From Paenibacillus sp. J2TS4 (GTDB lineage Bacteria; Bacillota; Bacilli; Paenibacillales; NBRC-103111), in NCBI RefSeq assembly GCF_018403245.1, contig NZ_BOSH01000019.1, positions 43,854 to 107,853 of the forward strand: a stretch of 64,000 nucleotides of DNA. Direction: 5' to 3'. Positions 1 through 9,838 of this stretch are shown here, piece after piece. The position numbers and the translations under genes are program-made. Each line of letters begins with the position of its first letter. The first letter of the stretch is position 1. The notes beneath the pieces are model-generated. The model saw only the letters and a program-made list of their open reading frames with translations, was not told the origin of the DNA and searched no databases.

Positions 1-2
1 AG

Positions 3-3000
3 CTATCGGAGTTCGAAATTTATAATTATGACGGGAGCATTGATCCCGTTCCGGGCAATCTGAATAGCGTCTTTTTTGTGAATGAGCAGGGCGATCCATA
101 TGAACTTAATGATGCCATTGAGCTGACCAAGGGCGATACCTTGACTTTGACCGCTCAAGGAAGATTGGCGACCGGCGAAATCGTTGATTTGGACGACGTT
201 GGTAAAAAAATGTATACATCGGCGGTACAGAACGTCTCTATTGATCAGGACGGCTTGGTTACGGCTCTGCAAGCAGGGGCGAGCCGGGTCTTTGTAGAGG
301 TTCCTGTACAAGGGGGAGAATTGGTCAATGAAGATCTGTGGATTGTGGTCAAAGACCCCGAGGAATTCCATGCTGAAGATCTGATTGTCCTGACGGAGTT
401 GACTCATCCCAGGATGCAAATCGAGATCGGCCAACCCGCAGTGATTCGTCCTGGAGATGAGTACCCGCAAATTCCGGTTCGTGCTAATGTAGACGCAACT
501 ATTAGCGTGGAGGTACAGGTCAATGGGCAGGAGGCTGCCCAACCGATTCAGCCTGTTTCTTTGACCCAAGGGGAAGAGAAGGTGCTGACGATCCCGGGAA
601 CCGCTAATGTTTCTGGGGAATATGTGTTGAAGCTGAAGGTTGGAGCCGGCGGAAAAACTTATTACGACGCATTCTATTTTACGGTTATGGAGCCGGATAC
701 CGTACCTGCCGGTCAAAGCAGCGTTGCTTATCTTAATGAGCAAGGAGCTATGGTTTATGTGCCCGATTACAAAGGGAACCGGATCGTTGATTTCTCCAAT
801 ACCGGATATATGGGCGGAGGAGTCCGGCTGCCCGATGTGCAGGCGAGAGTAGCTCTGCAGCCTGGAGAAGGAGACGATACAGAACGGATTCAGGCGGCCA
901 TTGACCAAGTGTCGCAAATGCCTATCGGTCCGGACGGATTTCGCGGAGCGGTATTGTTGAAGAGAGGAACATTTGAAGTTGGCGGCAAGCTGTATATCCG
1001 GACAGGTGGAGTCGTTCTTCGCGGAGAAGGCAAAGGGGAAGAAGGCACGATCATCCTGGGCACAGGAACGGATGCAAGAAATCTGATCGAAATCGGCCCG
1101 AACTCCGGTCCTGTGATGGATACGGCAACAGGTGTGGAAATAACGGATTTATTCGTGCCTTCCGGAGCACGCAGCTTTCATGTGGAAGATGCCTCGGGCT
1201 ACCAGGTCGGAGATACGGTAATGGTCCGGCGGGTAGGAAACAGCCGTTGGATTCACGAAATCGGGATGGATTATATTTACATGAGACCGGGAGCGGGCGG
1301 GACTAGTCAGTGGACTCCTTTTAATCTTGACTTTGACCGGGTCATTACGGAGATTGACGGAAATCAGATTACAGTAGATGCCCCGCTGGCCAATTCGTTT
1401 GAACGCAGATGGGGCGGCGGACAAATGTTCAAATACAACGACGACACCCGGATTGAACAGGTCGGGGTAGAAAATATTCGCGTAATCAGCGAGTTCGATC
1501 CCAGCATTAAAGATACAACGATGGATAATGGAAAGACGGATCCTTATTATGCGGATGAAAATCATGCCGAGCGCTTCGTCGTGTTCAACAGTGTCAAGAA
1601 TGGCTGGGTTAGAGAGGTAACGGGCTTTCACTTATCGTATGCGCTTGTCCAAATGGGTCGGAATGCGAAGTGGATTACTGTACAGGACAGTGAACAGTAC
1701 GATATGGTCAGCATCATTACGGGCGGGCGAAGATACAGCTTCTATATTCAAGGCCAGTTGAATCTCGTTCAGCGTACTTATGCCGAGACGTCCAGACACG
1801 CGTTCGTTTTTGATAGCCGCGTTCAGGGGCCGAATGTATTTCTTGACAGCCAATCGGCTAAAGATTATAACACAAGCGAGCCTCATCACAAATGGTCGGT
1901 TGCCGGTCTGTATGACAATATAAGTGCACGCATTAATATTCGGGATCGCGCTTGGCTAGGCAGCGGCCATGGCTGGGCAGGCGCCAACTATGTAACCTGG
2001 AACACCGAAGGAGGTTTGGTATCACAGCAGCCTCCTACCGCACAGAACTATGCTATCGGTCATATTCCGAACAACGACGGAATTAATGTATCCCGGCTTG
2101 TCCCGAGCAGTTATGATCCCCGCCCGCGTAAGGATGGATTCTGGGAGTTTAAAGGGGAACATGTGAAGCCGGGCAGCTTATATAAGCAGCAGCTGGCGGA
2201 ACGGCTAGGTCCGGAAGCACTGGAAAATATTAAGCGCACGCCGGTAGGGGGCGGTGATCTGGATATTCCGGATAATGATTTAGGTCATTTGCCGCTGCTG
2301 GAGGAAATTCAATTGGACGGGGAAGTATACTCGGATTTTGTCCCGGATACGTTCGATTATTCGATCGAATTGCCAGTAGGAGCTACGCAAGTTCCAATAG
2401 TTACAGCAACTGGCAAACCGGGCAGCCGCATTGAAGTCAAGCAAGCGGATTCGACTAACGGAAAAGCAGTCATTATTGTAACAGACGAACAGGAAAGCAG
2501 TTCGGTCCAGTATACAATCCAGTTCAAATCTCTGGAAGTGTATGGAGATATTCCTGCCAATCTGACGGTGTATCCTATTATGGATGCAAAGGCGAGCGAC
2601 TCCCATAAGGATTACCCGCCGATTAACGCTATCGATAAAGATTTGGGTACTCGCTGGGCCGGCAAAGGAGAGCAGTGGATCGATTTTGATCTAGGCCAGG
2701 AAAGATTGATTTCCTATGTTTTGATGGCCCAATTCCAGTATCTGAAATACAAATTTGATATTGAGCTGTCCAGTGACGGAGTGAATTGGACTCAGGTGTT
2801 CAGCGGAGAAAGCAGCGGATTGACCGAAGTTCTCGAAGGCTATCCCATCCCGGATACCTATGCCCGATACTTGAGAGTAGTCGGTCATGGAAATAACAAA
2901 GATGCATGGAACAATATCAATGAAATAGTCATTGCCGGAGATGTGCCTTCGATTAAGCTGTTAGGCCGGAACCCAATGTACATTGATCTGTACCAGCCGT

Positions 3001-4703
3001 TTGTCGAACCGGGGTATAAAGCCGTGGATTCGACGGATGGGGACTTGACCGACAAGGTTACGGTTACGGGCTCGGTCTATACGGATAAAGTCGGGCGGTA
3101 CTCTTTGAAATACAATGTTCAGGACAGTGATGGTCACTGGGCGGATACGGTCACTCGGACCGTTTATGTCCAGGAACCATCGGACCCGACCGACCCAACC
3201 GATCCTACGGACCCGGTTGACCCAACAGACCCGACCGATCCTACGGATCCGGTTGACCCGACCGACCCAACCGATCCTACGGACCCGGTTGACCCAACAG
3301 ACCCAACCGATCCTACGGATCCGGTTGACCCGACCGACCCGACCGATCCAACCGATCCCACGGATCCGGTTGACCCAACGGACCCGACCGATCCTACGGA
3401 CCCGGTTGACCCGACCGATCCAACCGAACCATCGCCCCGACCGAGGCCGAATGGAGGCTACGGGCCACTGGTTACCCAGTGGAAAGATACGTTCTCGGAA
3501 TCGGTAGAAGGGGATCATGTCCGGATCAGGATCGATACCTACAAATTAAAGGAATGGCTGAATAAAAACCCGGATGCAGTTTCCTCTATCGATATCCAGG
3601 CTCAAGCGAGCGGAAGCCGGGTGTCGATCGAATGGAACGGAGAAGCTCTCCGCCTGCTGGCCGATTGGAATCCGGACGCCGTGCTGAGAATGGACGCGGG
3701 CTTCGCCGCGTACTCGCTGCCGATTAAACTGCTGAGCGACCCGGATCTCTCCAGCCAACTGCAAGCTTCGGCCGACGACATCGTCTATACGGTTCAGATG
3801 ACTCTCGCTGATAAAGACCTGCTGGAGTCGTTGGAGTCCTATTTGCAGAGTCGGGCGATTCAACGGGAATCCGATGTTGTCCAGTTTAACGTAACGGCAT
3901 CGGCCGGTGACCGCAGCATCGAGCTGCAGGATTTCGGCGCCGACTATGTGCACCGCTCCTTGCCGATCGCCAGCGATAGCATCGACTCGAGCCGCTCGAC
4001 CGTCGTTCAATACGATCCGGCGAGTCGCAGCTTGCACTTCGTTCCATCGGTCTTCCGGGAGTCGGAGGAAGGATGGACCGCACAGTTTCAACGGACCGGC
4101 AACAGCATCTATACGGTCATCCGCCAGCATCGCTCCTTTGCCGATCTGCAAGGGCACTGGGCGGAGAACGACGCGGTGCGATTGACGAATAAACAAATCG
4201 TCGACGGGATGAGCGACGATCAATTTGCGCCGGACCTTCAGGTGACCCGGGCTCAATTGACCGCTCTCATCATTCGAGCGCTTGGTTTGTCCGGGTCGAC
4301 AACAAGCGAAGGAGGCGCGCCATTTACCGATGTAGCTGCCGGAGATTGGTTCGCTCCGGCAGTGGCCACGGCCGCGAAGCTCCGGTTGATCGACGGGTAT
4401 GAGGACGGAAGCTTCCGTCCGGAACAGACGGTCACCCGGGAGGAAATGGCCGTGCTGATGAGCCGGGCGATCACATTCGCGGGCAGTGAATCGGTGAATG
4501 AGCCATCCGGCACGCAGCCGCTGGCTTACGAGGATGCGGAGCGCATCGGGTCATGGGCGGAGTCTGCGGTGAAGCAATTGACCGGGCAAGGCTTGCTTCA
4601 AGGCAAAGCTCCGGGCCTCTTCGAGCCGCGGGATTCGGCGACCCGAGCGGAAGCAACGGTTATGCTGAAGAGAATGCTGCAGCACATTCGCTTTATCGAC
4701 TAG
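3..4703 (+). CDS. SLH-anchored surface protein with pectate-lyase-like beta-helix (5' partial)
   Basis: The reading frame is open to the first base of the window, so the signal peptide and N-terminus lie upstream; the first in-window start-type codon (GTG at 78) is not a real start. Numbering from 78, I see a Big-2-like segment, a pectate-lyase-superfamily region at about residues 265-640 (GDDTERIQAAID, then repeated short beta-strand turns), a cadherin-like sandwich near 750-815, an F5/8-type C (discoidin) module near 835-955, and a DUF5011-like Ig domain near 958-1030. A Pro-Thr-Asp linker follows at about 1033-1118, then three SLH domains at about 1352-1535. SLH domains bind pyruvylated secondary cell-wall polymer, so this is probably a cell-surface polysaccharide-binding or -cleaving enzyme. 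The substrate cannot be read from the sequence. The gene ends in a strong terminator and looks monocistronic within the window. Confidence 0.9.
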   Translation, partial: LSEFEIYNYDGSIDPVPGNLNSVFFVNEQGDPYELNDAIELTKGDTLTLTAQGRLATGEIVDLDDVGKKMYTSAVQNVSIDQDGLVTALQAGASRVFVEVPVQGGELVNEDLWIVVKDPEEFHAEDLIVLTELTHPRMQIEIGQPAVIRPGDEYPQIPVRANVDATISVEVQVNGQEAAQPIQPVSLTQGEEKVLTIPGTANVSGEYVLKLKVGAGGKTYYDAFYFTVMEPDTVPAGQSSVAYLNEQGAMVYVPDYKGNRIVDFSNTGYMGGGVRLPDVQARVALQPGEGDDTERIQAAIDQVSQMPIGPDGFRGAVLLKRGTFEVGGKLYIRTGGVVLRGEGKGEEGTIILGTGTDARNLIEIGPNSGPVMDTATGVEITDLFVPSGARSFHVEDASGYQVGDTVMVRRVGNSRWIHEIGMDYIYMRPGAGGTSQWTPFNLDFDRVITEIDGNQITVDAPLANSFERRWGGGQMFKYNDDTRIEQVGVENIRVISEFDPSIKDTTMDNGKTDPYYADENHAERFVVFNSVKNGWVREVTGFHLSYALVQMGRNAKWITVQDSEQYDMVSIITGGRRYSFYIQGQLNLVQRTYAETSRHAFVFDSRVQGPNVFLDSQSAKDYNTSEPHHKWSVAGLYDNISARINIRDRAWLGSGHGWAGANYVTWNTEGGLVSQQPPTAQNYAIGHIPNNDGINVSRLVPSSYDPRPRKDGFWEFKGEHVKPGSLYKQQLAERLGPEALENIKRTPVGGGDLDIPDNDLGHLPLLEEIQLDGEVYSDFVPDTFDYSIELPVGATQVPIVTATGKPGSRIEVKQADSTNGKAVIIVTDEQESSSVQYTIQFKSLEVYGDIPANLTVYPIMDAKASDSHKDYPPINAIDKDLGTRWAGKGEQWIDFDLGQERLISYVLMAQFQYLKYKFDIELSSDGVNWTQVFSGESSGLTEVLEGYPIPDTYARYLRVVGHGNNKDAWNNINEIVIAGDVPSIKLLGRNPMYIDLYQPFVEPGYKAVDSTDGDLTDKVTVTGSVYTDKVGRYSLKYNVQDSDGHWADTVTRTVYVQEPSDPTDPTDPTDPVDPTDPTDPTDPVDPTDPTDPTDPVDPTDPTDPTDPVDPTDPTDPTDPTDPVDPTDPTDPTDPVDPTDPTEPSPRPRPNGGYGPLVTQWKDTFSESVEGDHVRIRIDTYKLKEWLNKNPDAVSSIDIQAQASGSRVSIEWNGEALRLLADWNPDAVLRMDAGFAAYSLPIKLLSDPDLSSQLQASADDIVYTVQMTLADKDLLESLESYLQSRAIQRESDVVQFNVTASAGDRSIELQDFGADYVHRSLPIASDSIDSSRSTVVQYDPASRSLHFVPSVFRESEEGWTAQFQRTGNSIYTVIRQHRSFADLQGHWAENDAVRLTNKQIVDGMSDDQFAPDLQVTRAQLTALIIRALGLSGSTTSEGGAPFTDVAAGDWFAPAVATAAKLRLIDGYEDGSFRPEQTVTREEMAVLMSRAITFAGSESVNEPSGTQPLAYEDAERIGSWAESAVKQLTGQGLLQGKAPGLFEPRDSATRAEATVMLKRMLQHIRFID

Positions 4704-4720
4704 AGGCAAGAGGAGAAGAC

Positions 4721-4760
4721 TCAGCCGGGGAACCTGTTCCCCGGCTGATTTTGTTCTTCT
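4721..4760 (+). terminator. Rho-independent terminator of the SLH protein gene
   Basis: A perfect 12-bp stem (TCAGCCGGGGAA pairing with TTCCCCGGCTGA) encloses a 4-base loop and is followed by a T-rich tract, 18 bp after the TAG stop. Confidence 0.9.
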
Positions 4761-4830
4761 ATCCATTGTGGCTCAACACAAAATTTACTGTTTGACGCCC
4801 AAACTCTCTCCTTCGGTAGCCAAATGGAGG

Positions 4831-5262
4831 ATTGAAGTGCAAAAATGCCTCTTAAATCCAACCTTTTTCCCCGAAATGGGCATTGAAGTGCAAAAGTACC
4901 CTCTAAATGGGAGAAATCATCGTTTTTATTAAAAGCGTGGAAAATAGAGTGCATTTTTGTCCCTTATCTCGAAAATGGGCTAGAACGATAGAATTGGGGT
5001 GCACAATTGAACCTTATTTTGTTTTCCTGATTATCATCGGCTTCGCTTAGCTGGATGAATCGAAAATGCAAAATACATGTCAGTTGTTTAATCGAAGAAC
5101 AGAAACGCATGTCTATCCATCCTAAAATACAAAATAGTTCAAACCGCTATCCTTTATCTAAATTGCTTAGAATGCCTAGAGTAGGGAGGAATAAAGTTGA
5201 AAATGCACTTAATTTGAAACAGTTGTACCTAATTGCGGGGGAATAAGTGCTTAAATGCACCT
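4831..5262. repeat. Degenerate GTGC-centred intergenic repeats (gene-free 4761-5425)
   Basis: This 665-bp stretch has no supportable gene. It holds quasi-periodic degenerate units with GTGC at 4837, 4888, 4949 and 4999 (spacing 51, 61 and 50). The first two share ATTGAAGTGCAAAA. Further related pieces (AATGCAC, AAGTGC, ATGCACC) follow at about 5198-5260. Their role is unknown. Confidence 0.5.
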
Positions 5263-5425
5263 TATTCACTCTCCCGATCGCTCTCCGTTACAAGGCAATA
5301 TGTATTGCGTACTCCTCTCAAAGTATGGGGGATATGCTATCAGACTGGTCAAAAATTAATCTTAATCCTCCCTGTCTCACTGTATCCTTCATAAGAGCCG
5401 GGCAGCCGGCATGCTGATCTCCGAA

Positions 5426-6025
5426 TTAGATCGGCAAGCCGGCTTCGAGATGCGCGAGGGCATCATCGATAGCTTGAATATTGTCCACCTCCGGGTTCAC
5501 CATACAATACGATAAAGCGGACATTATAATTCCAACGAAAGCCCCGGCGAGATTGAATATATAAAAATCGTCTTTGGGCCGCCCCACCCGTTCAGCTATC
5601 AGTTCGGCAACGCCCTTCAGGGTCTCCAGCAAATGATGAAAGGTTGCTGCTCTCAGTTCCGGGACAGACATCACCAATTCCAACCGTTGGCGCATCGCTT
5701 TATATTCATCGTCGGGGATTTCGCTGAATCCCGTTTTCACGGCTTGCCGCAAAGCTTGGATTGGACTAAGCTCGGCCGGTTGATTTCTAAAGGCCCGAAT
5801 GAGGATATCATCGTGGTCGTCCTCCAGAACGACGGCTTCCTTCGTCGGAAAATAACGAAAGAAAGTACTGGGCGAGATTTCCGAAGCTTCCGAAATTTGC
5901 TCGACCGTCGTCTCATTATAGCCTTGCTCTCGAAAAAGCCGCAAAGCATGGTGCTGGATTGCCGCCCTTGTTTTGATTTTCTTCCGTTCACGCAGCCCGA
6001 GCTTAAGTGGCTTATCAGAAGACAA
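5426..6025 (-). CDS. TetR-family transcriptional regulator
   Basis: A one-component DNA-binding repressor of about 199 residues, normal length for the family. The N-terminal helix-turn-helix (about residues 27-60: TVEQISEASEISPSTFFRYF) matches the TetR signature, and the rest is an all-helical ligand-binding and dimerisation domain. I chose the TTG at 6025 because GGGAGGTG lies 5 bases upstream; a longer ATG-initiated reading from 6085 would run through an inverted repeat and has no ribosome binding site. It lies 83 bp downstream of a DHA2 drug exporter on the same strand, so it probably controls that exporter and itself in response to an exporter substrate. The ligand is unknown. Confidence 0.88.
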   Translation of the reverse strand: MSSDKPLKLGLRERKKIKTRAAIQHHALRLFREQGYNETTVEQISEASEISPSTFFRYFPTKEAVVLEDDHDDILIRAFRNQPAELSPIQALRQAVKTGFSEIPDDEYKAMRQRLELVMSVPELRAATFHHLLETLKGVAELIAERVGRPKDDFYIFNLAGAFVGIIMSALSYCMVNPEVDNIQAIDDALAHLEAGLPI

Positions 6026-6055
6026 TTTCTCACCTCCCGGCAAGGGTAATGTAGG

Positions 6056-6098
6056 TAAAACTAAAAGATGGGGTACATGCCCCATCTTTTAGTTTACC
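6056..6098 (-). terminator. Perfect inverted repeat between exporter and tetR (terminator and/or operator)
   Basis: AAAAGATGGGG and CCCCATCTTTT flank the six bases TACATG, and the arms extend outward to GGTAAA/TTTACC with one extra A. The A-tract before and T-tract after the GC core suit a bidirectional intrinsic terminator that would lower tetR expression. A TetR operator is the alternative. Confidence 0.55.
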
Positions 6099-6108
6099 TT
6101 GTTATACA

Positions 6109-7632
6109 TCAGTGTACAACTTGATTGCTGGGAGTTTCGGTTGATTCATCACTGGCTACTTTGCGGGGCAGGTATATGAACGCAAGGAAAATACCGAGCA
6201 AGGCGATTCCCCCACACACCCACAGCATCACGTTCATACCGTGAATGAATGAGGTATGGACGTTGTCCAGAAGTGCTTTGGAATTTAATTGACGGGCCAC
6301 CGCCACGCCCGCGGAGACACTATGCCTTGCTGTATCCGCAGCCGTATCTGGAAGTCCGGCGAGATCCATACGGGTACGATAACCGTAATTGAGGACAGAC
6401 CCCAGCAAGGCTACACCGACTGCCCCTCCGACCTGCCGCATCGCCATAATCATTGCGGAGCCTACACCGCTCCGTTCAGCCGATATCGTCCCAAGCGCCG
6501 CATCCATCGTAGTCGGCAGAGCGAATCCAAGGCCAAGTCCGGTTAGGGTAATCCATGTTGCGACAAAGCTGTAGCTGCTCTGTACGTCCGTGCCGCTTCC
6601 TATGATCAGCCCCGCCGCCATCAAGGCAAAACCGAGAGCTGCGGCAGCTTTCGTTCCCCAAGCAGGCAGCAGCCGGTCCGAAGCTTTAGCTCCGACAATC
6701 AAGCCTCCGATTAAGGGCAACAATCGCAAGCCGGTACCTAGCGTGTCGACCCCGACGACCGCCTGGAAATATTGCGGCATTGCAAACAATAAACCGAAAA
6801 GAGCGAAGGATACCAAAGTGGCGAGCAGAGTTCCCCACGTAAAGCTCGAGGAGAGGAATAAAGAGAGATCGATAAGAGGATGGTCCGTCCTCCGCTGCCA
6901 GAGTACGAAGCCGGCAACTATAAGTATACCGAGAACAATCGACACCAGCGCAACCGGATCGCCCCAGCCATATTCCCCCGCTTTGATCACGCCGTAGGTG
7001 ACGCCGACCAATCCGATCCCCGAGATCAACACGCCAAACCAATCCAGTCTTTGCCTGAATTCGCTGCGGGATTCCGGCATCAGCACGGAAACGGCGATAA
7101 GTGCGACGAGGACAAACGGAAGGTTGATGAGAAAGACCGATCCCCAGGAGTAATGCTTCAGCAACCAGCCACCGACGATCGGTCCGAGAGGGATTCCGAG
7201 CATATTGGCCGTCGCCCATATCATCATCGCTTTGGTTCGTTCTGCGCCCGAGAACAGCACAGGGAGCGCGGTCATGGACAAGGGGATCAGGAACGCTGCG
7301 CCCAATCCAAGCAGGGCACGGTTAAAAATAAGCATGCCGGGAGAGTTGGAATAAGCGCATGCTGCCGATGCGACCCCGAACAAAACCAATGCCATTAGCA
7401 GAAACTTCTTGCGGCCAAATTGGTCACCAAGCATTCCGGCAAGCAGCAGGACGGCGGCAAGCACGAGATTATACGAGTTGACGATCCATTGCAATTCGCT
7501 TGTTGAGGCATTCAAATCAGTGGCCAGAGTAGGAAGCGCAACATTAAGGACAGTCATATCGAGTCCTACAGCCAGCAAGCCGACCGACAGGGCGCCGAGT
7601 ACCCACCATCTGCGCGACTCCATATTTTTCAT
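6109..7632 (-). CDS. DHA2-family (EmrB/QacA) 14-TM MFS drug exporter
   Basis: A proton-driven multidrug efflux pump of the cytoplasmic membrane. The first helix carries the antiporter-type motif (LDMTVLNVALPTLATDL), followed by the motif-A loop GDQFGRKK. Later comes the motif-C stretch GIPLGPIVGGWLL that is typical of drug:H+ antiporters. About 14 hydrophobic segments and about 507 residues fit DHA2. The start is taken as the ATG at 7632 (MKNMESRRWW), 8 bases after AAAGGTGG. The upstream GTG at 7644 overlaps that ribosome binding site. The tetR gene follows on the same strand. Similar pairs are usually induced by the exported compound; the substrate here is unknown. Confidence 0.9.
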   Translation of the reverse strand: MKNMESRRWWVLGALSVGLLAVGLDMTVLNVALPTLATDLNASTSELQWIVNSYNLVLAAVLLLAGMLGDQFGRKKFLLMALVLFGVASAACAYSNSPGMLIFNRALLGLGAAFLIPLSMTALPVLFSGAERTKAMMIWATANMLGIPLGPIVGGWLLKHYSWGSVFLINLPFVLVALIAVSVLMPESRSEFRQRLDWFGVLISGIGLVGVTYGVIKAGEYGWGDPVALVSIVLGILIVAGFVLWQRRTDHPLIDLSLFLSSSFTWGTLLATLVSFALFGLLFAMPQYFQAVVGVDTLGTGLRLLPLIGGLIVGAKASDRLLPAWGTKAAAALGFALMAAGLIIGSGTDVQSSYSFVATWITLTGLGLGFALPTTMDAALGTISAERSGVGSAMIMAMRQVGGAVGVALLGSVLNYGYRTRMDLAGLPDTAADTARHSVSAGVAVARQLNSKALLDNVHTSFIHGMNVMLWVCGGIALLGIFLAFIYLPRKVASDESTETPSNQVVH

Positions 7633-7674
7633 CGCCATATCCACCTTTCACATTTAATATAAGTTAATAATGAG

Positions 7675-7703
7675 AGTCTATTTCAAATGATAGTTAATGT
7701 CAA
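7675..7703 (-). promoter_or_regulatory. Candidate sigma-A promoter for exporter-tetR
   Basis: On the minus strand TTGACA is followed by a 17-bp spacer and TAGACT (4/6 to the -10 consensus), about 40 bp upstream of the exporter start. Confidence 0.45.
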
Positions 7704-7864
7704 ATTATTTTTTCGCAAGGACAAGCCTATAGAGTACATTCCGCTTTCTGGGCCGATCGTAAAAAAACACAACTCAGGGAGGATAACTCCATTGTTCCTC
7801 TTGTTGTTTTCAGAGTAAGATCACCATAACGAATTTATTTATTTGTAATAGAGGAGAGGTGCTA

Positions 7865-8821
7865 ATGGCTAGTAAGATCCAGCCTTCCGACCGGATTCAA
7901 CACCGGTTTGCTAGCAAAAGCGAGTTTTGGGGAATGGTACGTAAATATAAAGCGCTTTATTTGCTTTCCATTCCGGGGATTCTTTATTTTATTATTTTCA
8001 AATATGTTCCTTTGTTAGGAAGCGCCATGGCTTTTCAGAACTACAATTTGTTTAAAGGATTCTGGGGAAGCGATTGGGTGGGGCTGGAGCATTTTAAACG
8101 AATGTTCGCCTACGATGAGTTTATAACCATCTTTAAAAATACTTTATTGATCGGATTATATGATTTGGTTTTTGCTTTTCCTTTTCCCATCATTATGGCG
8201 CTTTTATTGAATGAAATGCGCATTGTACTCTATAAGAGAGTGTTGCAAACTATCGTGTACATGCCGCACTTCCTGTCCTGGGTCATTATCGGGGGGATTG
8301 CCATCGGGATTCTATCGCCGTCTACCGGTGTCGTGAACGAAATCCTGAGCTGGTTCGGGTTAGAACCTATCTATTTCCTCGGTGAAGAATCTTACATTCG
8401 ATCGATCCTGATCGGTTCCGGTATTTGGAAAGACAGCGGATGGGGAACGATCATCTACTTGGCCGCCTTGGCTGGAATTAATCCGGAGCTGTATGAGTCG
8501 GCTGTTATGGATGGAGCCAATCGTTGGCGGCAAACACTCGCCATCACTTTGCCGTCCATTTTTCCGACCATTATCATTTTATTTTTGCTCCAGATCGGCA
8601 ACTTTCTCGACTTCGGTTTTGAGAGGGTCTATGTCTTCTTAAACTCTCTAAATGCGGACAAGGGTGAGATTCTCGACACCTACATTTACCGCGCCGGTCT
8701 GTTGGAGAAACAGTATAGCTACACGACTGCGATTGGATTGTTCAAATCCGTGGTTGGGCTTCTGTTGATTATGTTAGGAAACACGTTAAGCAAAAAGACG
8801 ACGGGAGACTCACTTTACTAA
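7865..8821 (+). CDS. Carbohydrate ABC transporter permease, LplB/AraP-like
   Basis: The first of two membrane permease subunits of a CUT1-type sugar importer, with about six transmembrane segments. The cytoplasmic EAA-type loop, which docks with the ATPase, is visible as YESAVMDGANRWRQTLAITLPS. The start is the ATG at 7865, 5 bases after GGAGAGG; a GTG at 7859 overlaps the ribosome binding site. It is followed 15 bp later by the second permease and then by the solute-binding lipoprotein. No ATP-binding subunit is encoded here. That is usual for Paenibacillus LplB/YtcP systems, which are thought to share an MsmX-type ATPase encoded elsewhere. Probable cargo is an oligosaccharide or polysaccharide fragment. 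Confidence 0.92.
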   Translation: MASKIQPSDRIQHRFASKSEFWGMVRKYKALYLLSIPGILYFIIFKYVPLLGSAMAFQNYNLFKGFWGSDWVGLEHFKRMFAYDEFITIFKNTLLIGLYDLVFAFPFPIIMALLLNEMRIVLYKRVLQTIVYMPHFLSWVIIGGIAIGILSPSTGVVNEILSWFGLEPIYFLGEESYIRSILIGSGIWKDSGWGTIIYLAALAGINPELYESAVMDGANRWRQTLAITLPSIFPTIIILFLLQIGNFLDFGFERVYVFLNSLNADKGEILDTYIYRAGLLEKQYSYTTAIGLFKSVVGLLLIMLGNTLSKKTTGDSLY

Positions 8822-8836
8822 GGCAGGTGCGGATGA

Positions 8837-9709
8837 ATGACGAGAATGACCAAAGGAGAACGAATTTTTCAAGGTTTTAATTATATTTTGCTTACTCTTA
8901 TAGCATTAAGTATGTTTCTTCCGATTCTACATGTTCTAGCCCAATCCTTCAGCAGTGATTTGGCGATTAATTCGGGGAAAGTTACGATATTTCCGGTAGA
9001 TTTCACTTTTGCCAACTACCAGATTGTGGTCAAGGATATGTCGGTCTGGAGAGCATTTATGATCAGCGTGTTCGTAACGGTGTTCGGAACCTTCTTCAAT
9101 CTGGCGGCGACGGCCTCTTTGGCTTACCCTCTATCCAGATCAGAATATTGGGGGCGCAAATATGTGCTGATGATGGTGCTGCTGACCTTTATTTTCAGTG
9201 CTCCCCTTATTCCCAACTATTTGCTGATCCGCTCTCTCGGTATGCTCGACACCCTGTGGGCATTGATCATTCCTGGAGCCATCAGCGCTTACAATCTGTT
9301 CATCATGCGATCCTTCTTTAATAATTTGCCGAACGAGCTGATAGACTCCGGAAGGATCGATGGCGCGGGAGAGATGAGGATTCTGTGGAGTATCGTGCTG
9401 CCATTGTCCAAGCCGGCCATGGCCACGATGGGATTATTTTATGCCGTGTCCCACTGGAATTCATATTCCAGCGCACTTTATTATATTAACAATCGGGCCT
9501 TGTACCCGCTGCAGGTTCGTCTACGGGAAATTGTCATTACCGATACGTTCGGGGAGATGGATTCCTCCTTCGAAAATTTGGCGAATATGTCGCCTGAGGG
9601 AATGAAAATGGCGGTTATCGCTGTCTCGACGCTGCCCATTATGCTGGTCTATCCGTTCTTGCAAAAGTACTTTATTAAAGGAATGCTGATCGGATCGATC
9701 AAATCGTAA
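8837..9709 (+). CDS. Carbohydrate ABC transporter permease, YtcP/LplC-like
   Basis: The second permease subunit (290 residues, about six transmembrane segments), with the EAA loop seen as LIDSGRIDGAGEMRILWSIVLPLS. It pairs with the LplB-like subunit encoded 15 bp upstream and forms the translocation pore with it. The start is ATG 8837; an in-frame ATG at 8846 is possible. The C-terminus ends in the typical ...KGMLIGSIKS. It is cotranscribed with its partner. A 129-bp gap with a cre-like site separates it from the binding-protein gene, so that gene may have extra control. Confidence 0.92.
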   Translation: MTRMTKGERIFQGFNYILLTLIALSMFLPILHVLAQSFSSDLAINSGKVTIFPVDFTFANYQIVVKDMSVWRAFMISVFVTVFGTFFNLAATASLAYPLSRSEYWGRKYVLMMVLLTFIFSAPLIPNYLLIRSLGMLDTLWALIIPGAISAYNLFIMRSFFNNLPNELIDSGRIDGAGEMRILWSIVLPLSKPAMATMGLFYAVSHWNSYSSALYYINNRALYPLQVRLREIVITDTFGEMDSSFENLANMSPEGMKMAVIAVSTLPIMLVYPFLQKYFIKGMLIGSIKS

Positions 9710-9778
9710 AAGAACACAAGGCACAATAAAATTACCAATACTATGGAAGAACCGCAGGAGTTATCATGGTAACAAGAC

Positions 9779-9792
9779 TGGAAACGCTATCA
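9779..9792 (+). promoter_or_regulatory. cre-like site (CcpA) upstream of the binding-protein gene
   Basis: TGGAAACGCTATCA matches the catabolite-responsive element TGWAANCGNTNWCA with one mismatch. It lies 47 bp upstream of the lipoprotein start, where CcpA could repress or activate. This is a motif match only. Confidence 0.4.
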
Positions 9793-9838
9793 ACCATCAT
9801 TCATTATCTATTATTTTAGTTGGAAAGAAGGGGTAAAT

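Noticed and set aside
3164..3361. Minus-strand frame of Gly-Ser-Val repeats opposite the Asp-Pro-Thr linker
   Set aside because: It is only the complement of the low-complexity linker of the SLH protein and has no ribosome binding site.
4831..5262. CRISPR array
   Set aside because: Repeats are degenerate, unequally spaced and lack unique spacers or cas genes.
9721..9838. Separate promoter for the binding-protein gene
   Set aside because: No convincing -35/-10 pair was seen; only the cre-like site is reported.
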